In this document: positions 22,785 to 38,175 of the stretch, piece by piece
How the letters are laid out: every line of letters starts with the position of its first letter
Position numbering within the stretch: position 1 is the first letter of the stretch
NCBI GenBank assembly: GCA_963995525.1
Contig: OZ023206.1
Span: 24,788,362-24,852,361, forward strand
DNA length: 64,000 nt
Origin: Escarpia spicata
Lineage: Eukaryota; Annelida; Polychaeta; Sabellida; Siboglinidae
Direction: 5' to 3'
The notes under the pieces: model-generated
Seen by the model: only the letters and a program-made list of their open reading frames with translations
The model's database searches: none
What the model was told of the DNA's origin: nothing
Program-made: the position numbers and the translations under genes

Positions 22785-23960
22785 TTGTCAAATGCAGGAT
22801 TGGAAAGGCCAGACATGCATTCATCACCTTAAAGACAGTGTGGAATACACCATCCCTTTCAACAAGAAACAAAAACCGAATATTCAACTCAAACATGAAA
22901 AATGTACTGATCTACGGGGCAGAGACATGGAGAGTTACAAAAACTACAGACATTTATCACAAATGCCTTAGAAACGTACTGAAAATCAAATGGCAAGACA
23001 AAGTCACAAACACCGAACTGATGAACAGGACAGACCAAACAAACATCAAAACAGAAATTAAAAAAAGAAAATGGACATATAGGATATACTCCAAAAAAAC
23101 GCTACAACAGTTACAAAACAAGCCATTGATTGGAGTCCACAAGGAAAAGAAAAACAGGCCGCCCAGCTGGAGAAGATCCACAACCGAAGAATTAACGAAG
23201 TCTGGTAGCACCTGGAAGGAAACAAAGAAGACTGCTAATGACAGAGTGCGATGGAGGAGCTTTGTTTCAGCCCTATGCTCTTATCAGAGCGAAGAGGGTT
23301 AAGTAATTGTACTTGATTTGGTATGTACCAGTAATGTGCAGTTGAGCTGTTTAAATGTTATCATCACATACCAACATTTTGTCTACCTGAACAGTACGAG
23401 ACAGGTTCTCATACGATTACATGACAACATCCATACAAAGAGGGCTAAACATGACTGCCAAACGATGCATTAGGTATTACATTCCAGTACAAATAAACAA
23501 CACTGTGTATTACATAAGCAATAACATTTTAACACACAACATACAAGGATTTATTAGTTAGGCCAAACTTTTTTCTACAAAGAAACTACTCTTTGTCAAA
23601 TTGTTATATATGTGGACGTTCTTAATCAATAAATAATACATTGTGTTTTAATTTCTTTACTTCTGTAAATCAGTACTGTAATTAGTATGTCGGATGTAAT
23701 TGTAAATATTTGCTAGATTTTAAATTAAGTAAACTTATTTATTCTTTGAGATTTTGTTATCAATTATTGGTAACCTACTTGAAACACTTGTCAAACCCTT
23801 ACTGTATTGGGAGTTATGTACTTGTTATTATTTTTGAATTGTTTAAGCATTACCTGCTATTTTTTCAACACATTATTTCATAACTGAGCCATAGATACTT
23901 GTTTTGAAAATTGTAGTTTTGTTTTATGTGGGTCAAATAAACACTTCCGATTCCGATTCT
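22785..23960 (+). mobile_element. 5'-truncated non-LTR retrotransposon, C-terminal end and 3' UTR
   Basis: The frame reads IGKARHAFITLKTVW, then LIYGAETWRVTKT, LKIKWQDKVTNTEL, RPPSWRRSTTEEL and RVRWRSFVSALCS, stopping at 23300-23302. These strings are characteristic of the C-terminus of endonuclease-reverse transcriptases common in invertebrate genomes. The 3' UTR appears to end with CACTTCCGATTCCGATTC near 23,960. The catalytic RT domain is absent, so this is a dead-on-arrival copy. Confidence 0.8.
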
Positions 23961-25120
23961 CCCCAAATTATGTGTGCAAATGACTAATGTGTGACATCAC
24001 AGCTGAGCATTACTTCACGAGTGATGTCCATATTTGGTTGTTGGATGTAAACCTTTGGCTGCACTCTACAAGTGTCATATTATTTTTGTCAGTGTGGCAT
24101 ACAACGCATATTGTCGCGAATCATCAACTTGATTGCTGCATAACTACATTTATTATTTTGGTGGATATTCCCCTCATTTAAAAGGTGGCAGTCTATTCCT
24201 AGGTTTTTATTAATTATTATAATGTTCTCATGACTATGTAATAATTGTGTTGAAGGCACAGTCCCTGCAAATTGTGTTTAGTTACTTTACTAAGCCCGTA
24301 ACAATGTTCTCAGTTTAAAAGTTTCCAACCCAAAAAATTTTCAAATGGTAAACAAAACATATAATTTCAAAACAAGCTTTGCTGACCATATTGTCAAGTC
24401 GGGAGTTGACTGCAATACCTTTTGATGTTCAACGATGTCCCATTTCTCCACATTCAACACAGCAGACTTCCTGTAATAACTTATTACGCCCACTAATTCC
24501 CACGCCCACTAATTCCCGGTGAAGGAACTGACTGGCTCCCTTTAAATGACAAGAGAAGTTATATCAAGGTTGCAGTCAACTAGGTCAGTTGACAACATCA
24601 GGATGCTAATATTAAAATACTAAACAAGAATGCTTAATAAATCAATAACATTCAACACAAGAGTATGTTTCGCAAAACCAAAACAGCAATGTTTTATTTC
24701 CCAAGGTGTTCAGTTTTCAGTCTTGATATCGAATACGTCGCCTTCTTCCTTATATGAATACATAACGTGTATATTACGTGGCTTATACACATTTAAACTA
24801 TCAACGTAACCATCTATAAAATATAGACTACCCAGTAAATCTGTATACTGTGTGTACATACAAACGACGCTTGTTTTTGTGTGTCAGTGTATGAGAGAAT
24901 GATAGACTTTACAAATAAACAGTAAACAGTAACATAAAGAGATAACAGAGAGATTGAAATGTAGTTTGCAACATAATATTATAAACATACGATTACCACG
25001 TTTTTCTTTGGACCAACTATATTTGTAACATAAATAGTTGAAATCCAGCCGAATTTTTAGAACCGTTGCCAGCTCAACTAAACCCAACATCACATCGAAG
25101 TATAACGTACACTCAACTTG
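23961..25120. other. Intergenic stretch, no feature seen
   Basis: AT-rich with short unsupported frames. Confidence 0.5.
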
Positions 25121-25435
25121 TTGTCAACGTGTACAATATGATACAACTTTGTGTACAACATGATCTGTGTACAATGTGACATGACTGGTACAACACTGGT
25201 ATCTGTACCTAATGTACAACACAACTAGACAATGGTTGCATGTATACAACATGGTACAGAGCATACATATCACTGTGCATACAACAGGGTACGATTGCAA
25301 GTACATTATGTCAGTATACAATGTGATACAGATGAAAAAAGTAATGTTGTGATGTGTACTACAATGTCTCAGTGCAGATAACATGACAACTTTGCCAGTT
25401 TTGTACAATACGACATCCACTGTGTACACTGCACA

Positions 25436-25615
25436 TACATGCCAGTGTATACACCATGCACATGTCAGTGTGTACGCAGCATACACGTCAGTGTGTAGAC
25501 AGCATACACATGTCAGTGTGTAGACAGCATACACATGCCAGTGTGTAGACAGCATACACATGCCAGTGTGTAGACAGCATACACATGCCAGTGTGTACAC
25601 AGCATATATGTCATC
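25436..25615. repeat. 25-bp minisatellite
   Basis: The unit ACATGCCAGTGTGTAGACAGC plus ATAC is repeated about six to seven times. Looser GTACAA/CATACA-rich sequence precedes it from 25,120. The 181-codon minus-strand frame through it is Cys/Tyr/Thr repeat translation, not a gene. Confidence 0.9.
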
Positions 25616-25670
25616 GTGTACACAACACACGCAACCAAGTTGGAAAGTAGCACACAAGTCTCCTGTCAAG

Positions 25671-26847
25671 AGTATGTACAGTATTCTACATCTTTGTATG
25701 GGTTCATAGCTCGTGAAACTTGCAGGAAATGTCTAACAGACAGAGAGAGCTGGCATTCTAACCAATTACCATCAAATATATTTCAAAAGTCCATTAAGTA
25801 CCATAATGCAGTAAACTAATCACCAATCTAATTAATTAACTGACAATTAAGTGCTAGGCATATCTCTGTCTTTCCTGTGAATAAACAAATAAAGCAAATA
25901 TATGTACACTCCCGACTGTTACAAACACAATCAGAGAACAAAATGGCTGCTATATACACCAGTGTAGAGCTCTACACTGTTTCCACCCCTGAAACATGCG
26001 AGATTCAGTCACCCACCTCGACAGCGGGCCGAATTCCATCGCCAGTTCCCGTCTACACAAATACATCGACTACTGACATGAAACAGGGAAACTAAGAGAC
26101 CGACACTGAACAAAAAAGCACCCCACGTCAACCGAGGAAAAGAAATTGGTCGGTGCATATGAATGAAAGACAACTTGGCATTTATATCGAGCAACAGCTT
26201 TCCGCCAGTCGCGGCACCCGTAGTAGACGCTCGATTCGCCGTCACGTATATATATCGGGCAAACTGAGACGAAACTGCTTTTCGAATTACACCATTAATT
26301 AAAATGTTGACCGAGAGATTTTACGGCTACAGATATTTCTGTTAAACTTTTACGATAACGGCACAGACTGCAGTATTAGAACCAGTAACATAGTCTGCCC
26401 CAAAAGTAAACGGCAACGATCTGTAAAAATGCACACACGATAAACAATGACGAGGTCAAAGCACGCAAGTTTTACACCATCGCAGTGTAGTTAAATAGTT
26501 TCTTATTTACACACTTTTGTACAACTGCCGAACGGTGAGAATCAACAGCCTGGTGTGTGTGCGATCACGTTCTAGGCAAGACGAAGGAAAAGTAGTGCGA
26601 CCACCTGGTGACAATCGTATATACCAGTCAATGCCAGACGAAAGTGCACGAAGATAACAGGAAGCGAGGTCAAACATAGCAACAATAGAATGCTATCTAG
26701 TTTCTACACTGATACGCTATTACTGTATAATCCATCAGCACACTGTCGACATGACACAGCGCGACTGTTCACCAAATTCGTCACCTACACGCGTGATCCA
26801 GCTCGAATTTTTGAAACGACTTCCGTTTCTATCACACCACAACAATG
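25671..26847. other. Downstream of the SKI-like gene; probable 3' UTR and flank
   Basis: The 3' UTR must lie just left of 26848. No poly(A) signal on the minus strand was obvious close by, so I leave its length open. Confidence 0.4.
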
Positions 26848-28300
26848 TCACAATCGGCGCCTCTTTCGAGCCTCCTCTGGACTGGTGCGCAGACCATATT
26901 TCTGCTGCTTTGTTTCCGCTTTCGAATCCCTCCTTTGCGTTAGCTTTGGCTTAGTTCTGCCCGACACAACATGTGTCGCCACAGCGGCCGACTGTTCCTC
27001 GCCTTGTGGCACCACCTCGAGGGACGAATCATCACCGTCTTCCGCGTCTTCGTCCTCGTTTGTGGCATAGAGTTTTGAGAAGACATACCTCTCGATCGGG
27101 TGCAACTGTTTGCGTTTTCGCACGCGCTTACTGTGTCGTGTCGTGCTCGCGTCAAACTCCGTCACTGGTGTCGCGACAAGCATCGACTGCGTCGCGGTCT
27201 TGTCCGGTTGTACAGACGCATCAAGGTCAATGATATGTTTGACAGCGGTGCCGTCGAACGTCTGTCGTCGGTTCTGGAACTCGTTCCACAGCGAGGTTAC
27301 CCGCGGCGACGGTGTGGCGCTGTGTAAACGAAGCGTATGTGGTTCTGACACCGCCAGTAGCTGCTGTGTATCCACAACATCAGTTGGGTGCTGGTGACGC
27401 AGAAAGTCAACAACACTCAGCAACCTTCCACACATGTTACACTCAATGCACACTGACTCTTGTACCGTGTACGCGGTCAACCGCAATGTCCCCACCTGAC
27501 AGTTCCTGGGGTCACCACCAGGGGCACAGTGGACGACCTGCAACGTCTGCTCATTGACATCAAGCTGCGTTTGATTCGCCTCAAAGTTCTCCGTCTGACC
27601 CCCAGATTGGGGCGTTTCAACAGCAGCGGCGTAGCAGTGCTCCACCCCAGCCCCATTCAACTTTTTCGATTTCAGCGCCAACTTGCGCTGGCGTTTCCCC
27701 GCTGCAGCTGCTGCTACAGCTATCATCCCCGCTACCAGTTTCTGCTTCCGTCCCCGCCTCAGCGGCTCCTGGATGATCATCTTCTTACGCAGTCGTTCCC
27801 GCAGTTTCTTCATCCGGAGCTTCTCCACACTCGTCAGCCTACGTTTCTTCTGCAGCGTCCTCATCTTACACAGCTCGAGCTCTTCCACGAGTTTCTTACC
27901 GGACGAAAGACGACCCACGTGGAACGCCGACCAACGCGCCATCTTACACGGACGCAGGGTCACGGGGGTCATGTCGATGTCACCTGACCTCGTCTCCGAA
28001 TCTCTCGTCAGTGACACAGTGTTTTTTTCCACAGACTCTTCTTTGACGCCTGCAGTGTCCTTGCGACAGAGACCTTGCAACATCGCAGCATAGTGTCCCT
28101 TTTCGTACTTCATTCGTGTCGATCGCTTCACAGCGTTCACGCATGTTGAGGCCTTGTTAGCGGCCTTCAGAGTGAGTGAGCTCTGTGCGGCATTAGCCAC
28201 GCCCACACGCTGTCTCTTTGGCTTGTTCGTGTCAGATGACGTCGAAGCCTTCCGTTTGCGCCGGGAAGCCGATCGACCGTACTTTCGTCGTCCGATGATT
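26848..28300 (-). CDS. SKI-like gene, last coding exon with zinc-ligand signature
   Basis: 1,453 bp from acceptor TTTGTTTGTAG to TGA at 26848-26850. It encodes about 484 residues: a basic nuclear-localisation cluster, a Lys/Arg-rich helix-like stretch around MKKLRERLRKK, the C-x2-C-x11-H-x-H motif (codons 27441-27388), an acidic patch NEDEDAEDGDD and the basic end RKRRRL. The open frame continues upstream through the acceptor to 28503, but that part is intron. I saw no AATAAA close downstream, so the 3' UTR end is unplaced. Confidence 0.88.
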
Positions 28301-28975
28301 CTACAAACAAATTCACAGTAAATTACACATTCAGAATTGCCCATTTTGTAAATAAAACATTTGGTTTCAGAACAAGCTCTATTGGCAATACTGTCATGGC
28401 TGTATTGCCAGGCTCGTCGGGTTAACAGCAATACCATTTGATGTTCGCTTTTCTCTTCATTCAAGACAACCGATTCAGCCAACTTCCTGCTAATAATTAC
28501 CACCCTGGTGGATTCTGGATAGAAGAGTTTCGATACTTTTCCCCCAAATGTATATTATCAAGCCCATAATAATACTTCACAGTCCACATAACCAATAAAT
28601 AGTAATACAGTATTTCGAAATGTAAAATTGTCACAATCTGTCAATGCACGTTTTATGAAGCTACAAGAAGCTTAGTGAAATCAAACAGCAGCCATAATCA
28701 ACACATTCCAAGACAGACATATCATCCAAATTGCAATGACAAGAATGCCTAACGGTGCATTCTGTTGTTGATCGAGTCTGTAAATTACCTGTCATTCATG
28801 ATTAAAAGCACCATGTCTTCTAAGACTTAATCAGGTACTATGATTGAAAGCTCCCCTCCACAGAATCACTAACTGGTTTCCTTGATTGTACAACAAAGCT
28901 GTATTTTTGGACAGCATAATTATATAACCTAAATAAAGGTATAAATTTATAATATATATATATACAAATATATAC

Positions 28976-29008
<33 letters not shown>

Positions 29009-32000
29009 CATACACACATTGTGTCATTTATTATGTTATCATCAACACTCATTTGTTTAATTTTGCATATCTTTTTTAGTAAAATCCAATGTAGTATAAG
29101 GATTCTGCTTTCAACTTCCTGTCATTGCTTGCCTAGTGACAATAATTAATTAGGGTGCAATATTACATTTTAATAGGACCGCTGAGCTTATTTCTGTATA
29201 ATATTTAAGCCTTAGTTAAAACGCTTCCCAGAATGCATGACTCATGTGGCAGCCAATTTAGAATAAACTTGCACACCATCTGGTGACTGTTATGAAGTAT
29301 GCACACCAGTCCCCAGGTGGCAGCATAAGTCATTCTACAGCTCTAGACAATCACTGAAGATCGTCAGGAGCTACCGATTCACTGAGCACTGGTTCCAGTT
29401 CCAATAGCTTTGTTCACCTCCTAAATTGACATAGTTACAGTAATTACCCAACATTAAGTCAAAGACATGTCAGTCATTCTGACACTTGTCAAACAAAATG
29501 TCTGTGCATGGACTTTGGGGGGGCATCTAGAAATCATGTACACATGGAGGGGGAGGGGGTAACAGTTACTATGTAGGCTGTGCATACAGGGGGAAGAGAT
29601 CTAGGTTCCTGTGCAGTATGTACCATACACAAGGTGGGCATGCTGCATACATGGGGGGGGGGTTTATAGATCCTACGATCCCTTACCACTCAAACAGAAG
29701 TAAACTTTTCTGATGTTGAAACACAAGTTTTCCTTGCTATATATGACTGTAATCAGTTCAACAAGCTACATATTACAGTAAATCTAAGGCTTAACAGGAA
29801 CAGTGAAATAGTTCAGACTATTAGATGGAAACATAATCAATTAGTAAAATTCCTTAATTTTGCGTAAGTTCATAATACCAAGTGCTATCACTGTGCAGTG
29901 AAACTGCTCTCCAAAGCCACCCATTTAAATAAGAAATCTTTGTCGAACCTTACAGGAAAGACTCCCTCGTAGCGACCTCGTACTTACATCTGTCTGATGC
30001 GCCCGTTGGTGTCAACTAACTGAGACAACGTAGCCTTCTCAGGTAGATCATGCATCGTGTCATTCTCTGTCACCGGTTCACTCTCTCCATCGGCTGCCTC
30101 GGTGAAATCTGCAATGCACAAACCTACTTACAACTGTGTCAACCGGGCTTAATATTAAATATTCTCGATGGCGTGTATGGTGCGGACTGTGGAGTGTTCT
30201 GTTGTGTGAACTACCACTGATGCATGCATAGCAAATGTGGAATAATCAGTCGTTTTAATAACACTTGCATATAACCAGGCTGATCAAGGTTTGTTTCACT
30301 AAATTGAAATGATACGTGTCCGCTTGTAATAATTACTTATGTTCAAAACATGATTACATTAAATCAAAGTATGGTTAAATGTCTTCAACCCCCCTTACTA
30401 GGCCCTACTAGTAAAGGGAGGAGATGATTATATACGAGGCGAATGAGTTAGGAATAGACAGGAGAAAGAGAAACTACAAGATCAACAGTAATTAGCTATA
30501 TTTCTATCAGATCGGACAGGAATCTAAATGACAGGGCAGCGATGAAACAATGAAAGACTGACAAGTCCACAAGTAGCTAAAGCATTCTAGATGCAAGCCC
30601 CAGCTCAGACTTAGCCCTAGAAAACCCCATTTGTTGTTTACTTGGCTTCTCTGGGTAATCATTGGGCAACAAGGGTGTATAGGAGGTCAAGCTGACATCC
30701 GGGTTAGCTCAGTCAAGCCGGAAACCGAGTGTCTAATTTCACAACTTAGAACTTGGATCAGATGATGAATGATCAGAACTGGACACTGGGTATACTGGAC
30801 ACTGGGTATACACACTGTTGATCTCTACATTTTCTACCTGTATAACTAATAATCTATCTCTACTGTCTTATTTTAATTATTGCAAAGTTCTACATATATC
30901 TGTATTGCGTTTTGTGAATGGTGTTGATAAAATAATAAAATTTTGGTATCTAGGTAAGCAGAACCATAATCATGATTTACAATCAACAACACTAAAATAC
31001 TTAAATCAAACAGTATTGTTCACATTTTCCGGGCTGTTATCACTTATCAGAACAAACCATCATGATTGTGAAATTATTATTATTAACATTTCTAAAGGGG
31101 AACCAACCCATTCATACAGTCACTGTAAAAGCTTACATGCTAGAACATGAATCGTATTACCCAGCCTTCATTTAGTACGGGGTGGGGTACTGAAAACACC
31201 CCCACAGTATTTGCACATTATGAATGTACCACATAATTATACTAGAGGTCTGCTTCAACCTGCCTGTGAATGCATTTGGCTAATCGATCGCCTATCAATC
31301 TCTAAGAAATAAATTATTCTGTGAATACCTAACGTAGTCGTCAAGTAAATATTATAATAAGCGGCTCAGGTCAACAATCAAGTTCAGCCAGGGCCATATT
31401 GGGTGAATCACGAACTCGCTTCATTTCAGTTACATGATTTGGTTTTACTAGAACATGTTAATGATTGTAAACAGCACTCAAGCCTTGCATAGCAAGCCTA
31501 TTCCACATCACGTGTTACAGCTTTGACTCCATTTTAAGAAATTATCTTTTTAAAGGGGAAAACATATTTTAATTTAGCATTTACCATGATCTTACATTAA
31601 TATTATGTCTACAGATATAGAAAGTATTTGAATATTACCACTCACTTTTCCTCATTACCACGTCTTATAGTGTCACGTGTGGTACATCAGACGATTTGAC
31701 ATTTCCGACATGTTTCAGAAACTGTGAAAGTTCTGTGAAGTATTGATACTATATCTAATAAATCAATGTTGTGAATCTTCTGCATTATCAGCAGAAATAT
31801 ACCACCTATTACTGTCTGCATCATTGTACTAGTAATACTTATACTGCCAAACAAACAGTGTCACGAGTGTGTTACGCATGTGAATTTGACATCACTGACT
31901 AGTACCTATTTACTATGGACTCCTGTGTTAGCTCAAGTTTGGGCTGTTTGGAGTATATCACCTAAGTAAGTAAGTAACCAAGACTCTTAAAATCACTAAA

Positions 32001-35000
32001 CAAATCCATTTAGTTTAGTCCTTTTGTTCCTATTCTCTGTGTCATGTGTTCACTGTACACTAGTTAGAGACTGGATGTTGAACATGAACAGACTGTTGTA
32101 TTTTGAACGCAACAGAGTTTTAATAGACATACTCCATGATACAACGCTATCACTGTTCATGCCAGGCTGTGATAGAGATCCAGTAATTGAGTTGACGTAT
32201 TTAGAACCAGGTATTTGACGTACGAATCCACGGGTGTAGCAATACCAATGAGTCAGCCTACTACTGTGACAGTGTCACAGTGGAGTTGGGTACACACCCC
32301 TGTAGTTGTTAACTATGATGGGCAGTGGTTTTCCTGGGGAGGTAATGAGAGTGACAGGTGACTGATAAAGATGCCCAAAGCAAAACTGAGCCCCGACCCT
32401 GTTGTCACTGTAGTGGGTGAATTTGCATTGTGGGTATTTCACACCCAACAGTGATATATATATATATATATATATATCTAGCTTAATCTCATGTACATCT
32501 ACAGATCTTGGCAGAACATATCTTAAATGTACCCTTTTTAAAGTTTTGTAGGATTTCAGTTGGCATACAGTATTTATTTCATTTTGTCAGTACAAATGTT
32601 CACGTTAATAAAGAAGAGATGGTATGCTATAAATGCAGCAGAGTAATAAAACACATTTAGGAAGAGGACATTATGTGAGGTATTGTCTGCTACCGTGGGA
32701 GAGGAGATACATTAAGTAAACCGCTGGCAGCGTAACACACGTGACATGTCACGCATATTACACATCTAACAGGCTGAATTTTACCATCAACTCGTGGCCC
32801 AAATGGATGGTCAATGGATGATTTGTTTGACGTTGTGTCTTTGCTTTTAAAACAAAACCACTTTAAACTTGTCTGCACTGTGTGGATACTAGGGAACTTT
32901 TAGTGCATTTTTGTCACGTGTGTTACATCCGTAACAGATTATTTTGTTCATGTAATACTGAGGAACCAACTGCTAGAAACTGTAAAATATGTTTGGAACT
33001 ACGATATATATCCAACTGTCTAGCAGAATACACTGAAATAAGGTGTTATGAAGCTTTTAATAATAACGTTATTTATAATAGAAATATTAGCATAATTTTG
33101 AATACTTTTATCGTGTTAACATGGGGTATTTACAACATGCCAAAACTGAAAAAAAATAAGTTGTACAGAATTTTTTTTATATATGTTAGATAAGGATTAT
33201 GAAAATACTAAACACCTGTTTCCTGAACAGGATTTGAAGGTTTGATTTTTGGCACTCAGGACAACTTTCCATGGAATGGGCCAGCAGCACATGCTAAGTA
33301 TTAAATATATCTATATAGTTAACAATTAATATCAGATTTGCGATAGGTGGGAATGGGTACAAATGATAACTTCCATCGGTTTTGTACAGGTCTCCTATTA
33401 ATTAATAATAATATTTTATTTTGTTAAGCACCACATCCAATATTGTTCACAGTGCTTTACAACAATTTATAATTTGTTAGAAACAAATGCTAAAATAATT
33501 ATACAATTAGCTGTACACTAGACCATTCTTATTCCTGTTGAGAAAGGAATACACTGAAGTGAAACACTCCGAAATGTTTATTCCTTCACGACAAATACTT
33601 TTAAGCATTTATTTACTACTGTAAGAAAGCCTATTTTTTGTTTCTGGTGTTAATACCTACTTTGGAATTAGGTATTTCTCATTCGAATTCATTCCATCTA
33701 AGTAGTGTTAGATCAGTTTAAATTTTGTTTTCATTTAAAGACTTATCTTTTTAATCATGCTTATCTTACCTTATATCTCTGGTATATATATATCTAACTG
33801 AACAACAACTTTAATTGGTTGATTATCAAATTTTGAGATTGACTACCTTGACTAACCCTTTCATCTTGATGCACCTCTGAGCGTGGTTTCCGAGAATTTC
33901 AGTGCAAAAGAAATTATATTATAATATAATTTTATTAATTTCTTTTTCTCACATAACTCCATCGTCATCAGGGATACAACTGTCACCACAGAACTGACTC
34001 CACCAGCACCAGACTTCCATATCTTAAACAAACAGGACTTGGCTGACATTTGTGTCTGCCCTGTGCTGGTGCTATCAGCTAGGTCATAGACGACTAGACT
34101 TCCATTCTAATTGGGCCAACTGAAGGGAACAGCCTAGTGTCTAGGTGTAGTATGATTCAGGTTCAATCTAGCTGGTTTCCTGTGCAAATGGTAGGTAGGA
34201 TACCACAGGAAATTGGCATCACATTCAAACAAATGCTCAGTTATGAAAAAAATTAGTAATAGGTAATATAATGAGCCCTCAAACTTCCCATTAATTCATA
34301 TTTATTTTTTAAACGGTTGATCAAACATGTAAGATTACTTACAAATGGTTTGTTTTCATAATTTTGACCTGTCATACATGAGAACTTACACGGTCATACT
34401 ACTCTGCTCCAATTAAAATCTATTCCATCACTGAATAATATCATGTATCAGAACAATACTGGTTTCATGTTACTCGACTTACCATGTTAAATATAACTGG
34501 CCCTAAAAGTTCTTATGACACGACAAAGAAAACTCTTCTTTGCGGCCATGTTATCGTGTAGAAATCTAAACACAAAAAAAAATCTTTTGCATCTGACCTA
34601 ATCTCTAGATCTTTCAAAAACTAAAAATATGTTTTATCACATTGATCTGAAAAACTTGTACGTGACATTTTTGCACACAAAAAACAATCACCAACCCAAA
34701 AATAAAATGTCTATCAACCTCAAAATAATTCTCTCAAAAAAAAAAGTCAAATACATACATCCTAAAATTTATCGGTATAAACAAGAAACAATATATTATT
34801 CTGAATGGTAGGCATATCTATGAACAATTGCTATCTAACTGAAGAATAAACCAATGTGAATTTGGACAGCTGTCTCACCGGATGACTGCCCCCCCCCCCT
34901 CGGCTATTGTTAGCTAGCAAGGTGTGCTTCTAAGTAGCCATACAAGTCAAGCTGGTAACCCAGTGTCATTAACAACAAAGGCAAAGCATGTATTTTCTGG

Positions 35001-38000
35001 TTGAGTAAGCAGATGCCATGACTGAATGGGAGACACTGTCCAGACTTAGAATGGTGGTGTACATTATCAATTCCTACTTTAGATGCTTAACTACTGCCAA
35101 CACTGGTCTACACTAGAACATCCTGTATGGTGAACGCCAGAGTGGCAAGGGTTAAGCACCAAGTAAAGGGTTAATATGTGGGATGCCTGGTGTACAATGT
35201 ATCACCTTCTTGTGTGTCTACTACCTGGCACACACTACACATCAGACAACAAGGGTTAAAGCACCAAGGGTTAAAATAAATGTAGTTGTACCACTGACAG
35301 CAACATAATGTTTGCCCAACTTCGTGCAAATGCGCACTTGTAAATTCTGTCTAACAATCTGGAAGAATAAATTCAATATCGTTGAGTTAGTACTCATCTA
35401 ACTTGCTGATGACCAGTAAGTAGTTCAGTGTTAAGTAACTTGTTAGAGAACTAAGGAAACATCTCAAAACTTATGTAAAGTTAACAGTCTGTGCCCCTGG
35501 TTTTTCACGTAATAGTTCAGTGATATCTATCTTCCAAGTTATTTCCCTAACACGCTGTAATAATTAGGGGCCCAACTTTCACACCTGTAGGCAGTTTTTG
35601 CATTATGACGACTGACTTTTTTATGAGCATTATCTCAGTATCTGATGGTTAAACATGAAGGTACATTATCACTGGTTGCCACAGGTCAATATAATTCAAC
35701 ATTTCATGTGGGGAACTGCTCAAGGATAACATAGAATGTTCTGAAATCTTCCCTAAATCACTCTAGATGTTTAACCCTGATAATGCACACATTCCAGTGA
35801 CCTGATCCACCACCCATAGCTCTGGAGCAGTGGGATGTTAAACCAACAGTGGAAACTGCAAAGTCAATTGCTGGTGCCCAGGGTTGGAAACCAAACGCTG
35901 CATGGGAGGGAGCCTGCCGTGTTGTGTTGGGCTGAAGCCTTTCAGTACCCCTACACAGGGAGAATCCTGGCATTCCTCACTGATGCACAGATAGAACCAC
36001 TACCCAATCCCATCTTTGGTAGCTAGAAGCCTAAAGCGGCGTGGAGGGGAAAAGGAGGTGAGGTAGACATAGAATGCGATGGGAGGACATTATAGAGACT
36101 CGGAAGGATTGGGAGAGGAATGGAGAACGAGAGCGAAAGACAGAATGGACACAGTTGGTAGGGAGAGCAGTGCAAGAGCAGTGAGGGAAAAGAAGGAAAA
36201 AAATAACTGAAATTGAGGAACGGAAGAAAAAAGATAACTGAAATTGAGGAACGGAATCGAGGCCAGCCTCACCCCTGACAACACGGAAACAACACTATGT
36301 AATGTTCAGTTGTCAGTTTCCCCAGCCAAGTGCCTGTGGTGGTTCACCCTGGCATGTGGTATCAGGGCCCATCAGGGCCTCACCCAGAGACCCGTCCACC
36401 CATCCTGTGGACGGGTATACCATATTCATAAATTGCGTTTTTTGGACGGGGTCAAATTGATTGTGGATGGGTCCGTCCATGTCATTTTTTTTGTGCGGGC
36501 TAGTCCATCCATGCCATTTTTACAACGTCATTGAAACTGCCACGAAGCCAGTTACAAAATCTATCGAGACTGGTTTTGAAAATCACCCACCCGGATCGCC
36601 TGGCCAGCTCCCCAACACCCGCCAGGCCTCGACATACTAAGATAATTGTCACCTACCTGCTAGCGGCGACTTGCTAGGGTAATTGTTACCTACCCCCTAG
36701 CCATGGCTCCTTGAAAGGCACCCGACACTTGCCTATGTCTATGTAGACTAAATAATCATATGTGAGGTCAACATCAGGGCGGAGAGATCCAATATGTAAG
36801 CACTTGCCAATTACGACGTGTTCTTGGAAAACAAATGGAATTCCGTGTAATCGACATTTCGAAACGGGATTTGTGTTTTTGAACGGAAACTCAGTAAACG
36901 CTAAAAGAGTAGAATCACCAACACCGTAAACGATGCTGACTTTATTGGCGATATTTTTAAACAAACATGATTACTATGCAACGGTATTCGTTTATTTTGG
37001 TGAATTTATGACGATTTTTAAAACGCGCATGGCAAATCGTTACGAGTGTGATGGCGCCAGTGCTACCTCGTGAGTCATGTCAACCAAAGGCAAAGTATCA
37101 ATACAAGATGGTGCAGCATGCGCTATTTCCACTGTTCAAAGTACGTAAGTGGAGAGATTAGTCCGCCATTCTGGAGGCACGCCAAGCCAGAACATATGCA
37201 TTGATGCACGTGGTAGCCTCCCAAATGGCGGGCAAAAACTCCAATTGTAAACCGCCATGATTTCGCTCAGTGGCGCCACATGTCTAAATATAGGCTCCTT
37301 GACCTTGGTATCAACCGACGTAAACAGGGACGCGGGTGAAAGGCACTAACATAAACCATTTTGCGATCGTTGTCTGGCTGTCCGCTAAGCGCATTGAAGA
37401 CATGTTGCTAATTAAATGTAATTGTCACATCGTTATAACATGCATAAGTGTACATATTCCTGTTTCGAACACAAAACGCGAAGGAAAAACAACAGCCTAG
37501 GTTACGCTGGCTCAAAGTGATATACCCCGCGTTTTGTAGTTCTAACAAATTCCGTTGGATGGCGTCATATATAGCGCTAGCCAAAATGAAACAACATCAG
37601 TGATTTGAACATTCATAATTCTTAATATGATTGCTTGTGTAAATATTACATTTGTTAATGTATATATTAAGCACTGCTCATGAGGAACAACCAGACATTT
37701 ATGTTATTGTGTGACAGGAATTATTGTATTATCTAAATTTATTATGTACGGTTGTTATTGTGTTGCAAATATTTCACAAATAAATTTTATTAGAAAAGGT
37801 AACCACACAGTAAACAGTATTATTTAGATGCAGAGATCATAACGTTGTGATATTTTAAATATTTGACAGAATGTATTATTTTTCAAAATTAACTTTGAAA
37901 TAAAATATAACTTTTCTGAACAGATATGGGCTTTTTTTTTCACTTTTAAACAGAAAATACACCATTTGACACGAAAAATGCTACTTACATTTCTGATCAC

Positions 38001-38137
38001 ACATGAGATATATGTATTCAGCCATGTTCTCTGCCTTGCCTTCATAAATGATAATATGTACACTGTACTTTTAGTTTATTTTTATATTTTATGATTGGAC
38101 ACACTAAGTATGATTACCAAAATTTGCCATGCTGGTG

Positions 38138-38175
<38 letters not shown>

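Noticed and set aside
25124..25669. 181-codon Cys/Tyr-rich frame on the minus strand
   Set aside because: A translation of the 25-bp minisatellite and its degenerate flank, with no family resemblance.
28301..28503. N-terminal extension of the last SKI-like exon as a separate gene start
   Set aside because: The open frame crosses a clear TTTGTAG acceptor at 28301-28303. Phase-matched splicing from 29988 explains the exon better.
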